Source: JACPHD01 sp964431805
GTDB lineage: Bacteria; Patescibacteriota; Patescibacteriia; Patescibacteriales; GWC2-42-12
Direction: 5' to 3'
Length of the DNA stretch: 35,693 nucleotides
Assembly: GCA_964431805.1 (NCBI GenBank)
Contig: CAYSKV010000010.1
Location: 1 to 35,693 of the forward strand
The notes under the pieces were generated by a model. The model was not told the origin of the DNA. It was given only the letters and a program-made list of their open reading frames with translations, and made no database searches. Position 1 is the stretch's first letter. The number at the start of each line of letters is the position of its first letter. Positions 30,906 to 35,693 of the stretch are shown one piece after another. Both the position numbers and the translations under genes were made by a program.

Positions 30906-32741
30906 TTATTCTACAGTTACGCTTTTTGCTAAATTTCTCGGTTTATCTACATCGCACCCTCTTAATATCGCCATATGATAAGCAAATAGTTGCAACGGTA
31001 TAACCGACAAAATCGGCGTAATCATTTCTAATGTCTTGGGAATATAAATTACATCATCAACTAAATCAGTAAGCTTTTCGTTACCTTCTGTAGTAATCGC
31101 AATAATTTTTCCGCACCTCGATTTAATCTCCTGCATATTACTTAAATTTTTTTCATAAACGCTATCAACTGGCGCGATAAATAAACTCGGGAACTTTTCA
31201 TCTATTAAAGCGATAGCGCCATGCTTCATTTCGCCCGAAGGAAATCCTTCAGCGTGAATATAAGAAATTTCTTTTAGTTTTAATGCGCCTTCATAAGCTA
31301 CTGGCTGATTATATTTTCTGCCTAAATAAGCGAAATGCTCAGCTTGATAGTATTTTTCTGCAATACTTTTTATATGGTCATTCAATTCTAAAACTTTTTT
31401 TATTTTTTCCGGTAAAGCTAATAATTCTTTAATAATTCTCTGTCCGGTAACAAGCGACATCTGCCTTTGCCGGCCGAGTAAAATCGTTAAAAGAGTTAAA
31501 ATTGTTACCTGCGAAGTAAAAGCTTTGGTTGAGGCTACGGAAATTTCCGGCCCAATATGATTATAAACTCCGGCATCAGTTTCGCGCGCTATAGTTGAAC
31601 CAACCGCGTTAACTATACCTAAAGTTAAAGAACCTTTTTCTTTAGCTTCCCTAACCGCCGCTAAAGTATCCGCGGTTTCACCCGACTGGCTTAAAGCGAT
31701 TACTATCGTTTTATTATCTAGTACGGGTTTCCGGTAACGAAATTCTGAGGCATAATCAACTTCCGTAGACACCCCAGCATATTCTTCTAACATATATTCG
31801 CCAACCAAGCCGGCGTTACGCGCCGTGCCGCAAGCCGCAATATTTATTTTATTAATCTGCCTTAGTTCATTTAATAAATTTTCTAGACCGCCTAACTTAA
31901 TTTTTCCTTCTTCTAAAATAGTTCGTCCACGCAAGCTATCTTTTATAGTTTCCGGCTGTTCAAAAATTTCCTTTAACATAAAATGCGGATAACCCTTTTT
32001 TTCGCATTCAGCAATATCCCAATCTATGTTATCAATTTTTTTATTTATCTCCTGATTTTTTAAATTAATAATTTTAAAACCATCACCATTTATTTCAGCC
32101 ACTTCGCCGTCGTCTAAATAAATAATTTGGCGCGTATGATTTACGATCGCCGAAACGTCTGAAGCGATAATCGTTTGATCTTCGGCTAAACCGATAACTA
32201 AAGGCGAGCCGCATCTAGCGGCTAATATTTTATTCGGCTCATCCGTATGATATAAAACTAAACCATAAGTTCCTTTTATAATGGGTAAAACTTTAACTAA
32301 AGCTTCAGTTAAATTTCCTTTATATTCTTCTTCTATTAAATGGGCGATAACTTCGGTGTCGGTTTCTGATCTAAAATTATGGCCGCTAGCCTGTAAACGA
32401 TTTTTCAATTCTTTATAATTTTCAATTATCCCATTATGAACCAACCAAATTTTATCTTTACAATCTGTATGAGGATGAGCGTTAGCTTCGGTCGGCTTGC
32501 CATGAGTCGCCCAACGAGTATGCGCAATTCCTAAATTACCGGTATGACTAACCCCGTCTTCATTAAGTTTATCTTCTAAATTTTTAATGCGCCCAACAGA
32601 TTTAACGGAAAAAACAGCCTCGCCGCCATTCATCAAAGCTATGCCTGAAGAATCATAACCACGATATTCTAAACGCCTTAAGCCATCTACTAAAACTGGC
32701 AAAGCGTTATTTTTTCCTAAATAACCAACAATTCCACACAT
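30906..32741 (-). CDS. glmS: Glutamine--fructose-6-phosphate aminotransferase (isomerising)
   Basis: A 611-residue two-domain enzyme. Cys2 of MCGIVGYLG is the glutaminase nucleophile, with HTRWATHG and HNGIIENY. Two SIS isomerase domains follow (SQSGETADT, STKAFTSQ, GEMKHG), ending RNLAKSVTVE as in all GlmS. It makes glucosamine-6-phosphate, the first committed step to UDP-GlcNAc. No glmS ribozyme-like sequence is evident immediately upstream, because the TrmB gene ends only 9 bases before the start. Regulation probably occurs at the operon leader (33729-33862) or through TrmB. Confidence 0.97.
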   Translation of the reverse strand: MCGIVGYLGKNNALPVLVDGLRRLEYRGYDSSGIALMNGGEAVFSVKSVGRIKNLEDKLNEDGVSHTGNLGIAHTRWATHGKPTEANAHPHTDCKDKIWLVHNGIIENYKELKNRLQASGHNFRSETDTEVIAHLIEEEYKGNLTEALVKVLPIIKGTYGLVLYHTDEPNKILAARCGSPLVIGLAEDQTIIASDVSAIVNHTRQIIYLDDGEVAEINGDGFKIINLKNQEINKKIDNIDWDIAECEKKGYPHFMLKEIFEQPETIKDSLRGRTILEEGKIKLGGLENLLNELRQINKINIAACGTARNAGLVGEYMLEEYAGVSTEVDYASEFRYRKPVLDNKTIVIALSQSGETADTLAAVREAKEKGSLTLGIVNAVGSTIARETDAGVYNHIGPEISVASTKAFTSQVTILTLLTILLGRQRQMSLVTGQRIIKELLALPEKIKKVLELNDHIKSIAEKYYQAEHFAYLGRKYNQPVAYEGALKLKEISYIHAEGFPSGEMKHGAIALIDEKFPSLFIAPVDSVYEKNLSNMQEIKSRCGKIIAITTEGNEKLTDLVDDVIYIPKTLEMITPILSVIPLQLFAYHMAILRGCDVDKPRNLAKSVTVE

Positions 32742-32750
32742 AAATTTAAT

Positions 32751-33497
32751 TTATATTAATTTCCACATTTGTAAAAACAAAGCCTTTTGCGTTTCATATA
32801 TCATTTTATTTTCTATAATCACGCCGACTGGATTATTATGACTATCGCGAGAAATAAAAGCGCACTTATCCGCGTAAATTAAAATGTAAGTCATATTGCC
32901 TTCACTCGCCTTTTCAGTCTTTAACCATTTACGTTCATCCACGCCATAAGTTCCGCCGCCCGCGGAAAGGGAAATTGTATTAGCTTTTATATTATTTTTA
33001 ATTCTTTTTTTATTAAAATCCGGGTAAGCGCTATAAACATCTTCGCGCACGCCGGCAGCTGAATAAACATAATAATTTTTATCAATCTGATTTTTTATTG
33101 ATGATAAAACATCATCTAAAATAAATTTAACTCCGGCCGGACCTTCATAAAATTTAGTGGTTGGTTTACCGCCGCCTTTTTCTTGAAGCGATCTTAGCTC
33201 CGGTATTAGTTCTTTTATTTTTTCCTCAGATTTTTTTAAATCATGTTCGCGGTCAGCCAGTAGTTTTAAAATTCTTTCCGGATCTTCGGCTACGAAGTTT
33301 TGCTTAGTATTTTTATGAAAAAAACTTACTAAACCGACTTCTTGCAATTTTTTTAAAATATCATAGGCCGTACCGCGATTTAAATTAGTTAGCGCGGCTA
33401 AATTTCTAACTGAGCTGGCGCCATGTTCTAAAAGCGCTAAATAAACCGCCATCTCTTTATCACCCAAACCTAATTTTTTAAAAATAGTTATATCCAT
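32751..33497 (-). CDS. TrmB-family transcriptional regulator
   Basis: A 248-residue regulator. The N-terminal winged helix (LGLGDKEMAVYLALLEHGASSVRNLAALTNLNRGTAYDILKKLQEVGLV) is TrmB-type, followed by a coiled-coil linker (about 75-110) and a C-terminal effector-domain-like region. I use ATG 33497 (MDITIFKK); the in-frame codon at 33512 is a TTG within the preceding gene. TrmB proteins commonly sense sugars. Being 9 bases upstream of glmS, it likely responds to a hexosamine or sugar phosphate and controls this operon. Confidence 0.82.
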   Translation of the reverse strand: MDITIFKKLGLGDKEMAVYLALLEHGASSVRNLAALTNLNRGTAYDILKKLQEVGLVSFFHKNTKQNFVAEDPERILKLLADREHDLKKSEEKIKELIPELRSLQEKGGGKPTTKFYEGPAGVKFILDDVLSSIKNQIDKNYYVYSAAGVREDVYSAYPDFNKKRIKNNIKANTISLSAGGGTYGVDERKWLKTEKASEGNMTYILIYADKCAFISRDSHNNPVGVIIENKMIYETQKALFLQMWKLI

Positions 33498-33501
33498 CTT
33501 A

Positions 33502-33669
33502 TTATTTATCAAAATTTTTAATAATTTGCTGGCCGGCCTGACAATTAAATTTTATTCCTTTATGTCCGTCTGATTTAGCCTTAGCTATTAACTGTTTTAA
33601 TTTGTTTAAATTTTCATCTTGACAAAATTTTGGACAACCGATGCAATTTATAGTTTTCATGATTTTCAT
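33502..33669 (-). CDS. Small cysteine-rich protein, putative metal-binding
   Basis: A 55-residue protein (52 residues if ATG 33660 is used instead of 33669; both in frame). The N-terminus has CIGCPKFC (Cys-x2-Cys-x3-Cys) and a fourth Cys lies in KFNCQAG about 27 residues later, a plausible zinc or Fe-S site. The rest is Lys-rich and helical. I do not recognise the family. It ends 4 bases before the TrmB start and follows the terminator of a structured leader. Tight spacing and the cysteine pattern make it a real gene. Confidence 0.6.
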   Translation of the reverse strand: MKIMKTINCIGCPKFCQDENLNKLKQLIAKAKSDGHKGIKFNCQAGQQIIKNFDK

Positions 33670-33728
33670 TTACGTTTTATAATTTTGGTTTATCCCCGTT
33701 GGGGGCATTGAAAAACTTTAAAGAAAAA

Positions 33729-33768
33729 CTACCGCGATTAAATAGTTTAATATTTAATAGCGCGGTAG
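33729..33768 (-). terminator. Intrinsic terminator inside the operon leader (attenuator candidate)
   Basis: Stem CTACCGCG (33768-33761) / CGCGGTAG (33736-33729) with inner ATTAAA/TTTAAT-type pairing, followed by TTTTTCTTT on the minus strand. It lies between the promoter at 33891-33919 and the first gene. Confidence 0.65.
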
Positions 33769-33769
33769 G

Positions 33770-33862
33770 GTCTGTAGAAGTAATTTTTGCTTTAAATTTT
33801 TTATTCTAAAGCTTTATATTGCGCGAGTTACTATTTGTTGAACTCGCTTATATTTTACAGAC
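33770..33862 (-). ncRNA. Structured 5' leader, three-stem junction, candidate cis-regulatory RNA
   Basis: Reading on the minus strand: GTCTGTA (33862-33856) pairs with TACAGAC (33776-33770). Inside lie GCGAGTT / AACTCGC (33847-33841 with 33829-33823, 11-base loop) and GCTTTA / TAAAGC (33812-33807 with 33794-33789). This makes a three-way junction immediately followed by the terminator at 33729-33768. AGGAGG lies at 33884-33879, near the predicted transcript start, ahead of a short open frame with only an ATT as possible start. I recognise no known riboswitch class. It could be a riboswitch, an attenuator with leader peptide, or a separate small RNA ending at the terminator. Confidence 0.45.
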
Positions 33863-33890
33863 TTTTTAATGAACTCTTCCTCCTACTTAA

Positions 33891-33919
33891 AATATAAACC
33901 CAATCTTAAAATCTGTCAA
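33891..33919 (-). promoter_or_regulatory. Promoter of the UDP-GlcNAc operon leader (TTGACA-17-TATATT)
   Basis: Perfect -35 (33919-33914), 17-base spacer and TATATT (33896-33891). Transcription should start near 33884, giving a leader of about 215 bases. Confidence 0.78.
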
Positions 33920-33945
33920 CTATTTTTCTACAAAAATTATATAAA

Positions 33946-33981
33946 AATAAATAAATAGCTAAAATTAGCTATTTATTTATT
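33946..33981. repeat. AT-rich 15-bp-stem hairpin in the intergenic region
   Basis: 33946-33960 pairs perfectly with 33967-33981 around AAAATT. It lies in the gene-free 33670-34077 stretch, between the operon promoter and the terminator at 34032-34051. It might be a second terminator on the minus strand, since an AT-rich run follows. The remaining bases of this stretch show nothing further. Confidence 0.45.
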
Positions 33982-34031
33982 AATAAATTGTCAATAATAT
34001 TATTTATTTTAAAAATTATATAAAAAAAATA

Positions 34032-34051
34032 CCCCTTGAAATTTCAAGGGG
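34032..34051 (-). terminator. Intrinsic terminator of the 34078-34596 gene
   Basis: Perfect palindrome CCCCTTGAAATTTCAAGGGG followed on the minus strand by eight T's, 26 bases past the stop. Confidence 0.9.
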
Positions 34052-34077
34052 CTAAAACCTTCTAAAATACTGGCGAC

Positions 34078-34596
34078 TTAAAGTTCAATGGCATCGTAGC
34101 AAAAAATTTGATGACCAGGATACCATTCAATAAAATCATTAATATCATTGTCATCTAAATGCCAGCCGCCATTACGCCAACGGCACTCAACCGCCCGAAG
34201 TTCGAAAGAAATATCGCGGATAAAAAATACATTAGCGCAACCATCGGTTAATAATACTCCCTTTTCGCCGTTGCCTTGTTTTTCCATTAAAGAAAACAGC
34301 TCATATAAAAAACTTTCCGCTTTACTTCTGCCGCCTAAAGCACTAATAACTTTTAAGCTAAAAGCCCACTTTTTAAGTTTATAATAATACATATTTCTGG
34401 GCTTCACCATTTCGCGCTTACTGAGAAATTTCATTTGAAAGCTTCCTGAAAGCGAAGAAATTTTTACTTTAGCTTTTTCGCTTTTGTCTACAATAAATTT
34501 CTCTTTAGCAATAAACTCTTCAATGGTTGTTAAAATTTCAACAACCCCGACTAAAATAAACAATTCTCTGGCTATAGCCAACATCTTTTCCTTCAT
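34078..34596 (-). CDS. Hypothetical protein next to the rRNA operon
   Basis: A 172-residue protein I do not recognise. A helical, hydrophobic N-terminus (about 5-30) is followed by a mixed region and a well-conserved-looking Trp/Cys-rich end (CRWRNGGWHLDDNDINDFIEW, near 137-157). No membrane span, P-loop or known catalytic motif is evident. It has a strong promoter (34654-34682), an AGGAGG Shine-Dalgarno (34607-34612) and its own terminator, so it is a well-formed single-gene unit and likely well expressed. Confidence 0.65.
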   Translation of the reverse strand: MKEKMLAIARELFILVGVVEILTTIEEFIAKEKFIVDKSEKAKVKISSLSGSFQMKFLSKREMVKPRNMYYYKLKKWAFSLKVISALGGRSKAESFLYELFSLMEKQGNGEKGVLLTDGCANVFFIRDISFELRAVECRWRNGGWHLDDNDINDFIEWYPGHQIFCYDAIEL

Positions 34597-34653
34597 GATC
34601 GGTCAACCTCCTAATAAAATTATAATTATTGCAAAGACCTACTTTAACATTAA

Positions 34654-34682
34654 TTTATATCATGGGTCATAATTGCTGTCAA
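34654..34682 (-). promoter_or_regulatory. Promoter of the hypothetical gene (TTGACA-17-TATAAA, extended -10)
   Basis: TTGACA at 34682-34677, 17 bases, TATAAA at 34659-34654 preceded by TGA. An imperfect dyad around ATGACCCAT sits in the spacer and might bind a regulator. Confidence 0.72.
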
Positions 34683-34697
34683 TTATATAATTTTAAG

Positions 34698-34712
34698 TAC
34701 TAAAAAAGCACC
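34698..34712 (-). terminator. T-run terminator after 5S rRNA
   Basis: The extended 5S terminal helix runs into GGTGC followed by six T's on the minus strand, which would end the rRNA transcript. Confidence 0.5.
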
Positions 34713-34715
34713 ATA

Positions 34716-34834
34716 GTTCCGGCGCTGACCTACTCTCCCAGGGCTTATGCCCAAGTACCATTGGCGCTGAGAGGCTTAACTTCTGAGTTCGGGATGGGAT
34801 CAGGTGTAGCCCTCTCGCTGGAAGCACCAGAACT
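34716..34834 (-). rRNA. rrf: 5S ribosomal RNA
   Basis: Conserved 5S text on the minus strand: CACCTGATCCCATCCCGAAC, CAGAAGTTAAG and GGGAGAGTAGG. The ends form an 11-bp terminal helix (AGTTCTGGTGC with GCGCCGGAACT). End positions are accurate to a few bases. It lies about 70 bases downstream of 23S rRNA. Confidence 0.95.
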
Positions 34835-34904
34835 ATGATGCCTTTTTATATGTTTATCAAAGTATAGAGATTGCTTATGCAATAATTTATTTTTCAAAAC
34901 AAAA

Positions 34905-35693
<789 letters not shown>

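Noticed and set aside
33729..33776. T-box riboswitch, because ACCGCG and a terminator occur together
   Set aside because: The T-box bulge needs a UGGN before ACCGCG; here it reads ACCCTACCGCG, and no stem I with specifier loop is present.

Overview
The window is an AT-rich stretch of bacterial chromosome with almost every gene on the minus strand. Gene content suggests a member of the Patescibacteria (Candidate Phyla Radiation). The pointers are compact tail-to-head operons, an IleS2-type isoleucyl-tRNA synthetase, an endonuclease Q-like PHP protein, a translin-like protein, a GlmU cut down to its first domain, and a very short lysine-rich protein. Taxonomy is inferred from content only. TGA is used as an ordinary stop (for example in ATGA overlaps), so there is no sign of UGA recoding.

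Layout from left to right (transcription runs mostly right to left). 1-2950 is an operon of an amino acid permease, a YfcE-like phosphoesterase, an inositol monophosphatase-family enzyme and an AMMECR1-domain protein. 3050-5367 holds a translin-like protein and a PilB/GspE ATPase. 5432-10524 holds Nif3, an M24 peptidase, HtpX, LemA, a PP-loop tRNA-thiolation-type enzyme, a DUF3850/ASCH-like protein and a small membrane protein, with palindromic repeats between them. A 100-N assembly gap at 6386-6485 is almost certainly spurious, because the 55 bases on each side are identical. ileS follows at 10535-13474.

The most striking part is 13538-24936, an 11.4-kb accessory block between ileS and guaA. 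It is bounded by a perfect 44-bp direct repeat (13494-13537 and 24937-24980). Each copy contains a near-consensus promoter (TTGACA, 17 bp, TAAAAT) reading leftwards, so one copy drives ileS and the other drives the block's main operon. That operon runs: GMK-like kinase, AsnB, nucleotidyltransferase-fold protein, divergent SAM-hydrolase-fold protein, MoaA-like radical SAM enzyme, sulfotransferase, CysD, CysNC. CysD and CysNC convert sulfate to PAPS and the sulfotransferase would use it. The other genes could build or decorate the acceptor. The same block carries an Rrf2 (CymR-like) regulator with a palindrome over its own -10, a TSUP anion transporter and a small membrane protein. The block looks like a mobile or exchangeable sulfation module of unknown product.

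25030-26610 is guaA, and 26849-26926 is a tiny lysine-rich protein, the only plus-strand gene. 26989-33669 is a UDP-GlcNAc supply operon: small Cys-rich protein, TrmB-family regulator, glmS, a GNAT resembling GNA1, glmM, a GlmU uridylyltransferase domain, and the endonuclease Q-like gene. It is preceded by a strong promoter and a structured leader ending in an intrinsic terminator. A 102-bp MITE-like element sits between glmS and the GNAT. 34078-34596 encodes an unrecognised protein. The right end carries 5S rRNA and the 3' part of 23S rRNA, both on the minus strand.
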